Positions 38,961 to 49,306 of a stretch of 64,000 nucleotides of DNA are shown one piece after another (within the stretch, counting starts at the first letter, position 1; the number at the start of each line of letters is the position of its first letter). Location of the stretch: assembly GCF_003852895.1 (NCBI RefSeq), contig NZ_QUSW01000005.1, positions 372,001-436,000 of the forward strand. Direction: 5' to 3'. The position numbers and the translations under genes were made by a program. The notes under the pieces are model-generated. The model was not told where the DNA came from. It made no database searches and saw only the letters and a program-made list of their open reading frames with translations. The stretch comes from Rhizobacter terrae. GTDB lineage: Bacteria > Pseudomonadota > Gammaproteobacteria > Burkholderiales > Burkholderiaceae_C.

Positions 38961-39677
38961 TTGAGAACGACCTGGCTGTTTGACCTCGACGACACGCTGC
39001 ATGACGCGTCGCACGCTGCGCTCGGCCAGACGAGCGCAGCGATGACGGCCTACATGGTCGATCACCTCGCGATGACCGACCAGCAGGCCACGCAGCTGCG
39101 CCAGCACTACTGGAACCGCTACGGCGCCACGCTGCTCGGGCTCATCAAGCACCACGGCGTGAAGGCTTCTCACTTCCTGGAAGAGACCCACCGGTTGCCG
39201 GGCCTGGAAAGCCGCGTGCGCATGCACCCGGCCGACCGGGCGGCCTTGGCCCGCCTGCCAGGACGCAAGTTCATCCTGACCAACGCGCCCCGGGCCTACG
39301 CCCTGCGCGTGCTGGGCGCCTTGCGCCTCACGGGGCTGTTCGACGGCATCCTCAGCATCGAGGACATGACCATGTTCGGCCACCACCGCCCTAAGCCGGA
39401 CGCCCGGATGTTCCGCGCGATGGCCGCGCGGCTGAAGACGCGGCCCAGCCGCTGCGTGCTGGTGGAGGACACCCTGGCCCACCAGCGTTCCGCACGGAAA
39501 GTGGGCATGCGGACGGCCTGGATGCAACGCTACCTTCGTGCCGCAATTCACGCGCCCGGCGGCTGCGTGAAAGTCAGTGTTCACCCCTGCCCCAAGCCCG
39601 CATACGTGTGTGCCAGAATCAAGCAGATACAAGCTTTGCGCTCGATTTGGTGCATTCGCGATGACAACTCACACTGA
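38961..39677 (+). CDS. HAD-family pyrimidine 5'-nucleotidase (SDT1-like)
   Basis: 238 aa. Motif I FDLDDTLHDAS has the nucleophile and acid aspartates (Asp8, Asp10), motif II is FILTNAP, and motif III/IV HHRPKPD and LVEDTLAHQ complete the HAD phosphatase site. SDT1-like enzymes dephosphorylate UMP, CMP or noncanonical nucleotides. No ATG fits; the frame needs a TTG start at 38961, without a clear ribosome-binding site. The C terminus (PAYVCARIKQIQAL) overlaps slmA by 17 bp. Confidence 0.85.
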   Translation: MRTTWLFDLDDTLHDASHAALGQTSAAMTAYMVDHLAMTDQQATQLRQHYWNRYGATLLGLIKHHGVKASHFLEETHRLPGLESRVRMHPADRAALARLPGRKFILTNAPRAYALRVLGALRLTGLFDGILSIEDMTMFGHHRPKPDARMFRAMAARLKTRPSRCVLVEDTLAHQRSARKVGMRTAWMQRYLRAAIHAPGGCVKVSVHPCPKPAYVCARIKQIQALRSIWCIRDDNSH

Positions 39678-40341
39678 GCACACACCGGAAGGCACCGTCG
39701 TTGGGGGCGCTGCAAGCGCTGACGGTGAAGCAGCCGCCACGGCCGGCATTCCCGGCGTGCGCAAGCGTCCCAAGCCGGGCGAACGTCGCGTGCAGATCTT
39801 GCAGACGCTGGCGTCCATGCTGGAGCAGCCGGGCGCCGAACGAATCACCACCGCGGCCCTGGCCAGCCGGCTGGACGTCTCCGAAGCCGCGCTGTACCGC
39901 CACTTCGCCAGCAAGGCGCAGATGTTCGAAGGGCTCATCGAGTTCATCGAGCAAAGCGTGTTCACCCTGGCCAACCAGATCAACGAACGTGAAACCGCCG
40001 GCACCGTGCAGGCGCAGAAGATCCTCACCGTGCTGCTGCAATTCGGCGAGAAGAACCCCGGCATGACCCGCGTGATGGTGGGCGATGCGCTGGTGTTCGA
40101 GAACGATCGGCTGCTGGCGCGGATGAACCAGTTCTTCGACCGCATCGAATCGCAGCTTCGCCAGAGCCTGCGTGCCGCGGCGGAAGAGGCCGGCTCCAAC
40201 ACGCCCACGGTGGATGCGAATGCGCAGGCCTCGGTGCTCACCGCCTTTGCGGTCGGCCGCCTGCAGCGCTACGCCCGCTCCGGCTTCAAGCGCACCCCCA
40301 CCGAACACCTGGATGCCGCCTTGCAGCTGATGCTGGGCTGA
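39661..40341 (+). CDS. slmA: Nucleoid occlusion factor SlmA
   Basis: 226-aa TetR-like DNA-binding protein that blocks FtsZ assembly over the chromosome. After a low-complexity leader of about 35 residues comes PGERRVQILQTLASMLEQP and the HTH ITTAALASRLDVSEAALYRHFASKAQMFEGL, which is diagnostic of SlmA. The C-terminal ligand-like domain has FGEKNPGMTRVMVGDALVFEN. The start overlaps the preceding nucleotidase gene. The ATG at 39661 is the only one giving the family length. Confidence 0.95.
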   Translation: MTTHTEHTPEGTVVGGAASADGEAAATAGIPGVRKRPKPGERRVQILQTLASMLEQPGAERITTAALASRLDVSEAALYRHFASKAQMFEGLIEFIEQSVFTLANQINERETAGTVQAQKILTVLLQFGEKNPGMTRVMVGDALVFENDRLLARMNQFFDRIESQLRQSLRAAAEEAGSNTPTVDANAQASVLTAFAVGRLQRYARSGFKRTPTEHLDAALQLMLG

Positions 40342-40376
40342 TCTTGCCGGGGCGCCATAGCCCCTAACATCCCTGC

Positions 40377-41021
40377 ATGGCGACGCTCACCGTCGGCGGA
40401 CATGCGCTGACGCTGCTGCCCGAGAAGGCGGCCTTCCTCGACGACTTCCGCACCCTGCTGGTGGCCGATGCGCACATCGGCAAGGCGGTGTCGTTCCGCT
40501 CGTTCGGCATTCCGGTCCCGCGCGGCACCACCAGCGACAACCTCGCGACACTCACCCGGCTGATCGAGCGCACGCAGGCGGCGAGGGTGGTCTTCCTCGG
40601 CGACTTCCTGCACTCGAAACGTTCCTATGCCCCGGCCACCATGGACGCCGTGGCGCGCTGGCGGCAGGCGCATGCGGATCTCGACCTCACCCTGATCCGC
40701 GGCAACCATGACGACCGTGCCGGCGACCCGCCCGCGTCGCTTCGGTTCAGCGTGGTGGACGAACCATTCACTCTCGGCGGGCTCGCGCTTTGCCATCACC
40801 CGCAGGACGTGCCTGGCCGGTACGCCCTGGCCGGCCACATCCACCCCTGCATCCGCCTGGGCGGACGCGCCTTCGACAGCCTGCGTCTGCCGTGCTTCCA
40901 CTTCACACCCAGCCACGGCGTGCTGCCAGCCTTCGGCAGCTTCACCGGCATGCACCGCATCCACCCGGGCGAGGGCGACCGCGTCTTCGCCATCGCCGAC
41001 GATGCCATCCAGGAAGTCTGA
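40377..41021 (+). CDS. pdeM: Metallophosphoesterase PdeM
   Basis: 214-aa calcineurin-like phosphoesterase. All metal-binding blocks are visible: VADAHIGK, FLGDFLHSK, IRGNHDD, CHHP and AGHIHP. SFRSFGIPVPRGTT is the PdeM-specific stretch. In many genomes PdeM is encoded with an ATP-dependent DNA ligase and Lhr-type helicase as a repair module, but neither is adjacent here. It lies 35 bp after slmA and 23 bp before the AAA ATPase gene. Confidence 0.9.
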   Translation: MATLTVGGHALTLLPEKAAFLDDFRTLLVADAHIGKAVSFRSFGIPVPRGTTSDNLATLTRLIERTQAARVVFLGDFLHSKRSYAPATMDAVARWRQAHADLDLTLIRGNHDDRAGDPPASLRFSVVDEPFTLGGLALCHHPQDVPGRYALAGHIHPCIRLGGRAFDSLRLPCFHFTPSHGVLPAFGSFTGMHRIHPGEGDRVFAIADDAIQEV

Positions 41022-41044
41022 CCCGCTCCCCATAAACTCGCGGG

Positions 41045-41911
41045 ATGCCCGATCTCGATTCCCTCATCTCGCGCGCCGAGGCCCTGATGGCGCGCCTGGA
41101 AGCGGTGCTGCCGCATCCGCTGGCGTCGCCCGACTGGTCGGCGTCCATCGCCTTTCGCTATCACAAGCGCGGTGGCTCCGGCTGGCTGGAGCCGGTGCGC
41201 CATGTCGCCACCATCCGCCTGGCCAACCTGCGCGAAGTCGAGCCGCAGAAGGAGCGCCTGCTGCGCAATACCCAGCAGTTCGTCGCCGGCCACGGGGCCA
41301 ACAACGTGCTGCTGACGGGCGCACGCGGTACGGGCAAGAGCTCGCTCATCAAGGCCTGCCTCAATGAATTCGCGCCGCAGGGGCTTCGGCTCATCGAGGT
41401 GGACAAGGCCGACCTGGTGGACCTGCCCGACATCGTCGACCTCGTCGCCGCCCGCCCCGAGCGCTTCATCGTCTTCTGCGACGACCTGAGCTTCGACGAG
41501 GGCGAGCCCGGCTACAAGGCGCTGAAGTCCATCCTCGATGGCTCGGTGTCCCAGTCCTCGGAGAACGTGCTGATCTACGCCACCAGCAACCGCCGCCACC
41601 TCCTGCCCGAGTACATGAAGGAGAACCTCACCTACCAGCACACCGAGGATGGCGAAGTGCATCCCGGCGAGGTGGTGGAGGAAAAGATCTCGCTGTCCGA
41701 ACGCTTCGGGCTGTGGGTCAGCTTCTATCCCTTCAGCCAGGCCGAGTACCTGAGCATCGTGGCCGAGTGGCTGCGCGGCTTCGGCGTGAGCGAGGAAGCC
41801 ATCGCCGCCGCGCGCCAGGAAAGCCTGGTCTGGGCCCTGGAGCGCGGCTCGCGCTCGGGGCGGGTGGCCTACCAGTTTGCACGCGACTATTCCGGACGGC
41901 ATCACGCATGA
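41045..41911 (+). CDS. DUF815 AAA-type ATPase
   Basis: 288 aa. Walker A GARGTGKS at 92-99, Walker B FIVFCDDLSF, and YATSNRRHLLPEYM (sensor region) mark the DUF815 branch of AAA ATPases. The N-terminal part up to 85 holds FRYHKRGGSGWLEPV, typical for the family. Its function is not established. It overlaps the NUDIX gene by 4 bp. In other Burkholderiales I expect this pair downstream of secA-argJ, but here it is 20 kb away. Confidence 0.88.
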   Translation: MPDLDSLISRAEALMARLEAVLPHPLASPDWSASIAFRYHKRGGSGWLEPVRHVATIRLANLREVEPQKERLLRNTQQFVAGHGANNVLLTGARGTGKSSLIKACLNEFAPQGLRLIEVDKADLVDLPDIVDLVAARPERFIVFCDDLSFDEGEPGYKALKSILDGSVSQSSENVLIYATSNRRHLLPEYMKENLTYQHTEDGEVHPGEVVEEKISLSERFGLWVSFYPFSQAEYLSIVAEWLRGFGVSEEAIAAARQESLVWALERGSRSGRVAYQFARDYSGRHHA

Positions 41912-42339
41912 GCAGCACCGAACGCACCCCTGTCGATGTGGCCGTCGGCGTGCTCATCGACGTCAACGACCGCTTCCTGCTCACCTCCCGCCCTGAGGGC
42001 AAGGTGTATGCCGGCTACTGGGAGTTCCCGGGCGGCAAGCTCGAAGCCGGCGAGACGGTGGAACAGGCCTTGCGCCGCGAACTGATCGAGGAGCTGGGCA
42101 TCACCATCGGCCATGCCCACCCCTGGAAGATCGAGATGATGGACTACCCCCATGCGCTGGTGCGCCTGCATTTCTGCAAGGTCTACGAGTGGGAGGGCGA
42201 GTTCCAGATGCGCGAGCAGCAGACCATGGCCTGGCAGACCCTGCCGGTGCAGGTGACGCCCGTGCTGCCCGGTACCGTGCCGGTGCTCCAATGGTTCGCC
42301 TCCGAGCGTGGTTTCCAGGGCGCGACCCACCAAGGCTGA
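41908..42339 (+). CDS. MutT-like NUDIX hydrolase
   Basis: 143 aa. The NUDIX box runs from Gly43 to Ile65 and fits GX5EX7REUXEEXGU exactly ([20 protein letters not shown]). The N-terminal strand ([17 protein letters not shown]) and WEFPGGK preceding the box are like 8-oxo-dGTP diphosphatase MutT. The reaction is hydrolysis of oxidised or other nucleoside triphosphates. ATGA coupling to the DUF815 ATPase gene fixes the start. hisI begins 17 bp downstream. Confidence 0.9.
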   Translation: MSSTERTPVDVAVGVLIDVNDRFLLTSRPEGKVYAGYWEFPGGKLEAGETVEQALRRELIEELGITIGHAHPWKIEMMDYPHALVRLHFCKVYEWEGEFQMREQQTMAWQTLPVQVTPVLPGTVPVLQWFASERGFQGATHQG

Positions 42340-42355
42340 TTGCTACACTGATTTC

Positions 42356-42745
42356 ATGGACTGGTTGGACGAAGTGAAATGGGATGAGAAAGGCCTCATC
42401 CCCGTGATCGCGCAGGAGGTCGGCACCAACGACGTGCTGATGTTCGCCTTCATGAACCGCGAGGCCTTGGCAAAGACCGCCGAGCTGGGCGAGGCGGTGT
42501 ACTTCAGCCGCTCGCGCAACCGCCTTTGGCACAAGGGCGAGGAGTCCGGGCACATCCAGAAGGTGCACGAGCTGCGCCTGGACTGCGACAACGACGTGGT
42601 GCTGATGAAGGTGGAGCAACTGGGCCACACCCCCGGCATCGCCTGCCACACCGGGCGCCATTCGTGCTTCTTCCAGCTGTACAAGGACGGTGCCTGGCAC
42701 ACGGTGGAACCCGTCCTCAAGGACCCGGAGCGCATCTACAAATGA
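42356..42745 (+). CDS. hisI: Phosphoribosyl-AMP cyclohydrolase
   Basis: 129-aa zinc enzyme for the third step of histidine synthesis. [30 protein letters not shown] and the LDCDND and [15 protein letters not shown] segments with the metal-binding cysteines are canonical. It is a separate protein from HisE, as in most betaproteobacteria, and its stop overlaps the hisE ATG. The earlier his genes (hisA, hisF) are not upstream; a NUDIX/ATPase pair is. Confidence 0.96.
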   Translation: MDWLDEVKWDEKGLIPVIAQEVGTNDVLMFAFMNREALAKTAELGEAVYFSRSRNRLWHKGEESGHIQKVHELRLDCDNDVVLMKVEQLGHTPGIACHTGRHSCFFQLYKDGAWHTVEPVLKDPERIYK

Positions 42746-43074
42746 CCTCATCCAACGACACGCTGGCGCGCCTGGCGCAGGTCATCGAGCAGCGCAAGGC
42801 GGCCGACCCGGACAAGAGCTACGTGGCCAAGCTCTTCCACAAGGGCACGGACGCCATCCTGAAGAAGATCGGCGAGGAAGCCACCGAGACGGTCATGGCC
42901 GCCAAGGACGGCGACCGCCAGAAGATCGTCTACGAGGTGGCCGACCTCTGGTTCCACTGCATCATCGCGCTCAGCGCCTTCGACCTGTCGCCGGCGGACG
43001 TGCTGGCCGAGCTGGAGCGCCGCGAGGGCCTGTCGGGCCTGGCCGAATTCGCCGCACGCAAGGACAAGCCATGA
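42742..43074 (+). CDS. hisE: Phosphoribosyl-ATP diphosphatase
   Basis: 110-aa all-helical MazG-like pyrophosphatase for the second step of histidine synthesis. [33 protein letters not shown] and [14 protein letters not shown] carry the Glu/Asp metal ligands. It is coupled to hisI (ATGA) and to the next membrane-protein gene (4-bp overlap). Confidence 0.95.
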   Translation: MTSSNDTLARLAQVIEQRKAADPDKSYVAKLFHKGTDAILKKIGEEATETVMAAKDGDRQKIVYEVADLWFHCIIALSAFDLSPADVLAELERREGLSGLAEFAARKDKP

Positions 43075-43433
43075 ACGCGATGATCCCGGCACCGCAGCAC
43101 GACCGCCAGAGCCTGACCACCATCACGCACGTGATGTACGCCCTGCACGTGGCGACATGGTTCTCGGCCGGCATCTTCTCGGTGATCGCGATCATCATCA
43201 ACTACGTGAAGCGCGGCGACCTGCCCGACGACTTCTTCCGCAGCCACTTCCGCTGGCAGGCGCGCAGCTTCTGGTTCACGCTGCTGTGGTTCGTGCTGGC
43301 GGCACCGCTGTGGATCATCTTCATCCCCGGCGCCTTCGCCTATGCCGTGATCGGCCTGTGGTACCTGTACCGATTCGTCCGCGGCTGGCTGGCATTCGCC
43401 GACGGCCGCGCCATGCCCGTTCCTCCGACTTGA
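43071..43433 (+). CDS. Small DUF4870-like membrane protein
   Basis: 120 aa with about three membrane segments (about 18-45, 65-85, 87-108). The loop [27 protein letters not shown] has the histidine/arginine pattern seen in DUF4870-type proteins. Function unknown. It overlaps hisE by 4 bp and is followed within 10 bp by the HIT gene, so it is embedded in the his-tat operon, as in other Burkholderiales. Confidence 0.82.
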   Translation: MNAMIPAPQHDRQSLTTITHVMYALHVATWFSAGIFSVIAIIINYVKRGDLPDDFFRSHFRWQARSFWFTLLWFVLAAPLWIIFIPGAFAYAVIGLWYLYRFVRGWLAFADGRAMPVPPT

Positions 43434-43440
43434 GATGACC

Positions 43441-43785
43441 ATGTCAGACCCCAACTGCATCTTCTGCAAGATCGTCGCCGGCCAGATTCCCTGCAAGAAG
43501 GTCTACGAGGACAGCGAACTTCTCGCCTTCCACGACATCCATCCCTGGGCACCGGTCCACGTGCTCATCATCCCGAAGGTGCACGTGGCCATGCTGTCCG
43601 AAGTGGACGAGACGCATGAGAAGTGGCTGGGCAAGATGCTCTTGCTGGCCCCGAAGCTGATGAAGGAACTGGGTGTGACCAATGGTTTCCGCACCGTCAT
43701 CAACACCGGGCCGGACGGCGGGCAGGAGGTGTATCACCTGCACATGCACGTGTTCGGCGGGCCGCGTCCGTGGGCCAAGGGTTGA
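43441..43785 (+). CDS. Histidine triad (HIT/HinT) protein
   Basis: 114 aa. CIFCKIVAGQIPCKKVYEDSELLAFHDIHPWAPVH is the typical HinT start, and the histidine triad is HLHMHVFGG near the C terminus. HinT proteins hydrolyse nucleoside phosphoramidates. Two ATGs (43435 and 43441) are in frame; the second gives the usual MSDPNCIFCKI start. The gene lies between hisE and tatA. Confidence 0.95.
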   Translation: MSDPNCIFCKIVAGQIPCKKVYEDSELLAFHDIHPWAPVHVLIIPKVHVAMLSEVDETHEKWLGKMLLLAPKLMKELGVTNGFRTVINTGPDGGQEVYHLHMHVFGGPRPWAKG

Positions 43786-43834
43786 ACGGGGCGGCTGACC
43801 TAGAATCAACGGTTACGTCGTTTGGAGAGACATC

Positions 43835-44077
43835 ATGGGTGGATTGAGCATTTGGCACTGGCTGATCGTGCTGCTGATCGTGGTGCTGGTCTTCGGCACC
43901 AAGAAGCTGAAGAACATCGGGCAAGACCTGGGCGGTGCAGTCAAGGGCTTCAAGGACGGCATGAAGGACGGCTCCGCGTCGGCTGATGCGCCGCCAGCGC
44001 AGGTCACCAACAACTCGAGCACGACCAAGGCCACCGACGCCAACACGGTGGACGTGGAAGCCAAGAACAAGTCCTGA
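43835..44077 (+). CDS. tatA: Sec-independent translocase subunit TatA
   Basis: 80 aa. One N-terminal membrane helix (about 5-22, [20 protein letters not shown]) is followed by an amphipathic helix ([18 protein letters not shown]) and a disordered polar tail. The FG-x-K hinge is canonical. Multimers form the pore for folded Tat substrates. First gene of tatABC, preceded by GGAGAG. Confidence 0.96.
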   Translation: MGGLSIWHWLIVLLIVVLVFGTKKLKNIGQDLGGAVKGFKDGMKDGSASADAPPAQVTNNSSTTKATDANTVDVEAKNKS

Positions 44078-44112
44078 GCGGCACATAGCCCGCAGCGCCG
44101 CGCGCCCCGTCA

Positions 44113-44595
44113 ATGATCGACTTCGGCTTCGACAAGATCGCGCTCATCGGCGCGGTCGCTCTCATCGTGCTCGGCCCTGAGCGGCTGCCGCGCGTGGCGC
44201 GCACCGTGGGCCATCTGCTGGGCAAGGCGCAGCGCTACGTGGCCGACGTGAAGGCCGAGGTCAACCGCTCCATCGAGCTGGAAGAGCTCAAGAAGATGAA
44301 GGGCCAGTTCGAGACCGCGGCCCGCGACGTGGAGCAGCAGGTCTCCAAGGAAATCCACCAGACCACGGCCGAGCTGGAAAAGAGCTGGGCCGATGCCGAC
44401 CCGCTGTCGCCGTCCTACGAGAACGCCAACGCGGGCTGGACGCCGGTGCCGGTCTACAAGCATCCGAAGAAGAACTGGCGCCTGAAGCGCGGTGCCATGC
44501 CGCAGTGGTACAAGCAGCGCCACGGCATCCGCGGCAAGGCCCAGTCGGGCGCTGCGCGCGTTGCCCGCTTTCGTCCACCCCGCACCGGTTCCTGA
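44113..44595 (+). CDS. tatB: Sec-independent translocase subunit TatB
   Basis: 160 aa. The N-terminal helix ([30 protein letters not shown]) includes the conserved GPERLP hinge, then a long amphipathic and charged helical region (about 40-95). The C terminus is basic and disordered. With TatC it forms the signal-peptide receptor. tatC starts three bases downstream of its stop. Confidence 0.96.
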   Translation: MIDFGFDKIALIGAVALIVLGPERLPRVARTVGHLLGKAQRYVADVKAEVNRSIELEELKKMKGQFETAARDVEQQVSKEIHQTTAELEKSWADADPLSPSYENANAGWTPVPVYKHPKKNWRLKRGAMPQWYKQRHGIRGKAQSGAARVARFRPPRTGS

Positions 44596-44598
44596 CGC

Positions 44599-45387
44599 AT
44601 GAGTTCCAACCCCGGCCCCGACGAGCTCGAGGGCACCGAGCAGCCGTTCGTCACGCACCTCATCGAGCTGCGCGACCGCATGCTCAAGTCCATCTATGGC
44701 CTGGGCCTGGCGCTGGCGGTGCTGGCCTTCTGGCCCGGGCCCAGCCGGCTCATCGACTGGCTGGCGATTCCCATCCGCCAGCACATGCCGCCGGGCACCA
44801 AGCAGCTCATCGCCACGGGCGTGTTCTCGCCCTTCTTCATTCCGTTGAAGGTGCTGCTGATGGCAGCGGTGCTGCTGGCGCTGCCCTGGCTCATCTACCA
44901 GGCCTGGGCGTTCATCGCGCCGGGCCTGTACAGCCATGAGAAGCGCTTCGGGCTGCCGCTGATCATCTTTGGCAGCCTGCTGGCCTACGCGGGCATCGCC
45001 TTCGTGCAGTTCTTCGTGCTGGAGCGCATGTTCGCCTTCATCCAGAAGTTCACGCCCGAGACGGTGGCGGCCATGCCCGACATCGCCTCCTACGTGGAGA
45101 CCATCCTCGGGCTGTACATCGCCTTCGGCCTCGCGTTCCAGGTGCCCATCGTGGTGATCCTGCTGGTGCGCGTGGGGCTGGTGACGCTGGAGCAGCTCAA
45201 GAGCTTCCGCAGCTACTTCATCGTGGTGGCGTTCATCGTCGCCGCGGTCATCACGCCGCCGGACGTGGTGTCGCAACTGGCGCTGGCGATTCCGATGTGC
45301 CTGCTCTACGAAGCGGGCATCCTGGCGGCGCAGTTCTTCCTGAAGAACACGAAGAAGCCGGAAGAGGAAGCGTCCTCTTCCTCCTGA
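44599..45387 (+). CDS. tatC: Sec-independent translocase subunit TatC
   Basis: 262 aa with six membrane helices. The N-terminal FVTHLIELRDRMLKSIYGLG contains the conserved HLxELRxR signal-peptide-binding motif. KVLLMAAVLLALPWLIYQAWAFIAPGLY and ITPPDVVSQLALAIPMCLLYEAGI are typical. The end is Glu/Ser-rich; the DNA there (GAAGAGGA-AGCG-TCCTCTTC, 45361-45380) is a perfect inverted repeat and may help terminate transcription before the convergent protease gene 13 bp away. Confidence 0.96.
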   Translation: MSSNPGPDELEGTEQPFVTHLIELRDRMLKSIYGLGLALAVLAFWPGPSRLIDWLAIPIRQHMPPGTKQLIATGVFSPFFIPLKVLLMAAVLLALPWLIYQAWAFIAPGLYSHEKRFGLPLIIFGSLLAYAGIAFVQFFVLERMFAFIQKFTPETVAAMPDIASYVETILGLYIAFGLAFQVPIVVILLVRVGLVTLEQLKSFRSYFIVVAFIVAAVITPPDVVSQLALAIPMCLLYEAGILAAQFFLKNTKKPEEEASSSS

Positions 45388-45400
45388 GATTCAGCCCGGT

Positions 45401-46568
<1,168 letters not shown>

Positions 46569-46570
<2 letters not shown>

Positions 46571-47333
46571 GAATGGAGTTCGAGTGTCCTCACGATCCGA
46601 AATCGAGTCGTACCTTCATACGCTGCTGGACGTCGGGCGGTTCCGGGATTATGGGCCGAACGGTCTGCAGGTGGAGGGCAAACCCGAGGTGAGGCGCCTC
46701 GTCTGCGGCGTCACCGCCAGCCGCGCGCTGATCGATGCCGCCATCGAGGACGGCGCCGACGCCATCCTCGTGCACCACGGCCTCTTCTGGCGCGGGCAGG
46801 ACGGCCGCATCACCGGCTGGCTGAAGCAGCGCATCGAGCGGCTGCTGGCGCACCAGATCAACCTCTTCGCCTACCACCTGCCGCTGGATGCGCATGCGGA
46901 GCTGGGCAACAACGCGCAGTTGGGCAAGGTGCTGTCGCTGAGCGCCGATGCGCGCTTCGGCGAGCAGGACCTGGGATTCATCGGGGCTGCGGATTCATCC
47001 GTGAGCTTTGATGAGCTTGCCGATCGCGTGCGCACGGCGCTCGGTCGCTCCGTGGTGGCCGTGCCGGGCGATGGCCGGCCGCTGCGCCGCATCGCCTGGT
47101 GCACCGGCGGCGCCCAGGGCTACTTCGAGGGCGCCATCGCCGCCGGCGCCGATGCTTTCATCACCGGTGAAATCTCGGAGCCCCAGGCGCACTACGCCCG
47201 GGAGACCGGCGTCGCCTTCATCGCCTGCGGACACCATGCCAGCGAACGCTACGGCGCGCCGGCCGTGGCCGCGCACGTGGCGCAGCGCTTCGGCCTGTCG
47301 CACCGATTCATCGACATCGACAACCCGGCGTGA
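46569..47333 (+). CDS. NIF3/DUF34-family metal-binding protein
   Basis: 254 aa. ILVHHGLFWRG, LFAYHLPLDAH near the middle and ACGHHASERYGAPA at the C terminus contain the His/Glu di-metal ligands of the NIF3 family (E. coli YbgI). The family is sometimes listed as GTP cyclohydrolase type I-like, without firm evidence; I would leave its role open. ATG 46569 overlaps the divergent protease start by two bases; a GTG at 46584 is an alternative. A repeat copy follows the stop. Confidence 0.9.
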
Positions 47334-47336
47334 AAT

Positions 47337-47420
47337 GAGGCCCCCCAGTCGCTGGCGCTCCTGCCCCCGAGGGGCGCCACCCTGCGGACTGGCGGAGCCA
47401 GATCCGCGGGTGTGGCTCGA
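47337..47420 (+). repeat. Intergenic repeat copy 4
   Basis: Begins four bases after the NIF3 stop (GAGGCCCCCCAGTCGCTGGC) and ends GGGTGTGGCTCGA. Second stem CTGGC-GGA-GCCAG, as in copy 3. It sits between convergent genes and ends 11 bp before the DUF885 stop. Confidence 0.9.
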
Positions 47421-47431
47421 GGGGCGCTTCG

Positions 47432-49237
47432 CTATCTGCGAAGGCTTTTCTCCTTCGTGATCCACTCGTCAACCAAGGCTTCCAGCACCGGCAGCGGCAC
47501 GGCGCCATGGTCCAGCACGACCATGTGGAAGCGGCGGATGTCGAACTTCTCGCCCAGCGCCTTCTTCGCCTTGTCGCGCAGCTCGATGATCTTGAGCTGC
47601 CCGATCTTGTAGCCCAGGGCCTGGCCGGGCCAGACGAAGTAGCGGTCGACTTCGCCGGTCACGTCCTCGCGCGAGACGCCGGTGCGCTCGGTCATCCAGT
47701 CGATGGCCTGCTGGCGGGTCCAGCCCAGCGAATGGATGCCCGTGTCCACCACCAGCCGCGCGGCGCGCCAGATCTCCATGCGCAGCTGCCCGAAGCGTGA
47801 TTCGGGCGCGGTGTACAGCCCGAGCTGGTCGCCCAGGCCTTCGGCATACAGCGCCCAGCCTTCGCCGTAGGACACCACCCAGTAGCTGCGGCGGAAGTTG
47901 GGCAACTGGCCCAGCTCCAGCGCGCGCGAGCTCTGCAGGTGGTGGCCCGGCACGGCTTCGTGCAGGAACAGCGCCTCCATCTCCCACTTCGGACGGATCT
48001 TCAGCCCGACCACATTGGCGTTGAACCAGCCTGGCCGTGAACCGTCGGCGCTGCCGGAGCTGTAGAACTCCGCCTTGTTCTCGCCCTGGTAAGGGGGAAT
48101 GGGCCGGATGCCGTAGGGCGTGCGCGGAATCTCCGCGAAGAGCTTGGGCAGCTCCGGATCCACGCGCTTGGCGATGTCACGGTAGCCCGAGAGCAGGTCC
48201 TCGCCGCGGGTGTAGAAGAACTTCGGGTCGGTGTTGAGGTATTCGACGAACTTCGCGAAGCCGCCCTGGAAGCCGGTCTTGGCGATCAGCGCTTCCATGT
48301 CGGACCGCAGCCGCGCCACCTCGCGCTGGCCCAGGTCGTGGATGGTCTGGATGTCCATCTTCACCGTGGTCTGGCGGGCCACCTGGAACTGGTAGACCTC
48401 GCGGCCGCCGGGGTAGTCGCTCATTGCGCCGGAGTCAGGGCTGGCGGGCAGCAGTTCGTCGGCGACCACGCGGCGCAGCTCGCGCAGCGCGGGCATCACC
48501 TGCTCGCGCAGGGCACGCTGCGCATCAGCGGCGATGGCAGCGCGCTTGTCGGACGGCACATCGGCGCCCAGCTTGGTGAAGGGCTCGTACAGCGGGCTCT
48601 TGGTCACGTCGTCCACGAGCTGCTGGTCGATCTGCCCGGGCACCTCCTGCAGCGAGGCCTTGTGGGTGACCCACTTCAGCCGCTTGCCCTCGCGCATCCA
48701 GTGGATGTCCTGCTTCACCCGCAGCGGGAAGGCGTTGTAGCGGGCAATGAGATTGCGAGCGTCGTTCTCGGTGCGCATGGGCATGGCCTGCACCAGTTGC
48801 TCCAGCTCGAGGTGCTGGCCATCGATCGCGCTGATGACGCGTGTGCGCAGCACCGGGAATTTCTGGGCCTCGACCAGGTCGGCCAGGCGGTGCACGAAGA
48901 TGTCGTAGGAGACGCGCTCCTCGCCTTGCAACTTCTCGCGCGGGATGGCTTTCGCCTTCGCCAGCATCTCGCGCTCATGGGCCTCGGCACGCGCCACGGC
49001 TTGCGGGGAGGCGTCGCTCAGCCTGTCGTCGAAGCGATGGTCGCCGTAGTAGGTGGCGAACTCGGGGTTGTTGCGCATCGACCATTCCCAGTCCTCGTTG
49101 AAAAGGGCGTTGAGCCGGGCGGATGCGGTGGTCTTGACCTTGGTGGCCTGCGCGGTCTTCGGACCAGACGCCACGGCAGACTCCGCGAACGAACCTGCTG
49201 CGATGGCGGCGGCCACGGCGAGAAGAATGGGCTTCAT
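47432..49237 (-). CDS. DUF885 family (putative metallopeptidase-like) secreted protein
   Basis: 601 aa with a Sec signal peptide (about 1-25, MKPILLAVAAAIAAGSFAESAVAS). The C-terminal half holds the zinc-site motif HEAVPGHHLQ and a downstream YGEGWALYAEGL with the likely third ligand Glu. The family resembles gluzincin peptidases, and related proteins are carboxypeptidase-like, but substrate is unknown. ATG 49237 gives the signal peptide directly; an ATG eight codons earlier is possible. A PEP-CTERM-like remnant lies upstream. Confidence 0.87.
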   Translation of the reverse strand: MKPILLAVAAAIAAGSFAESAVASGPKTAQATKVKTTASARLNALFNEDWEWSMRNNPEFATYYGDHRFDDRLSDASPQAVARAEAHEREMLAKAKAIPREKLQGEERVSYDIFVHRLADLVEAQKFPVLRTRVISAIDGQHLELEQLVQAMPMRTENDARNLIARYNAFPLRVKQDIHWMREGKRLKWVTHKASLQEVPGQIDQQLVDDVTKSPLYEPFTKLGADVPSDKRAAIAADAQRALREQVMPALRELRRVVADELLPASPDSGAMSDYPGGREVYQFQVARQTTVKMDIQTIHDLGQREVARLRSDMEALIAKTGFQGGFAKFVEYLNTDPKFFYTRGEDLLSGYRDIAKRVDPELPKLFAEIPRTPYGIRPIPPYQGENKAEFYSSGSADGSRPGWFNANVVGLKIRPKWEMEALFLHEAVPGHHLQSSRALELGQLPNFRRSYWVVSYGEGWALYAEGLGDQLGLYTAPESRFGQLRMEIWRAARLVVDTGIHSLGWTRQQAIDWMTERTGVSREDVTGEVDRYFVWPGQALGYKIGQLKIIELRDKAKKALGEKFDIRRFHMVVLDHGAVPLPVLEALVDEWITKEKSLRR

Positions 49238-49306
49238 CAAAAAAGCTTCGCCGGACGCCACCCTCTTGAGGCGACGACCGGCGCTGTGCGTTGAGGTGGG
49301 CGAAGC

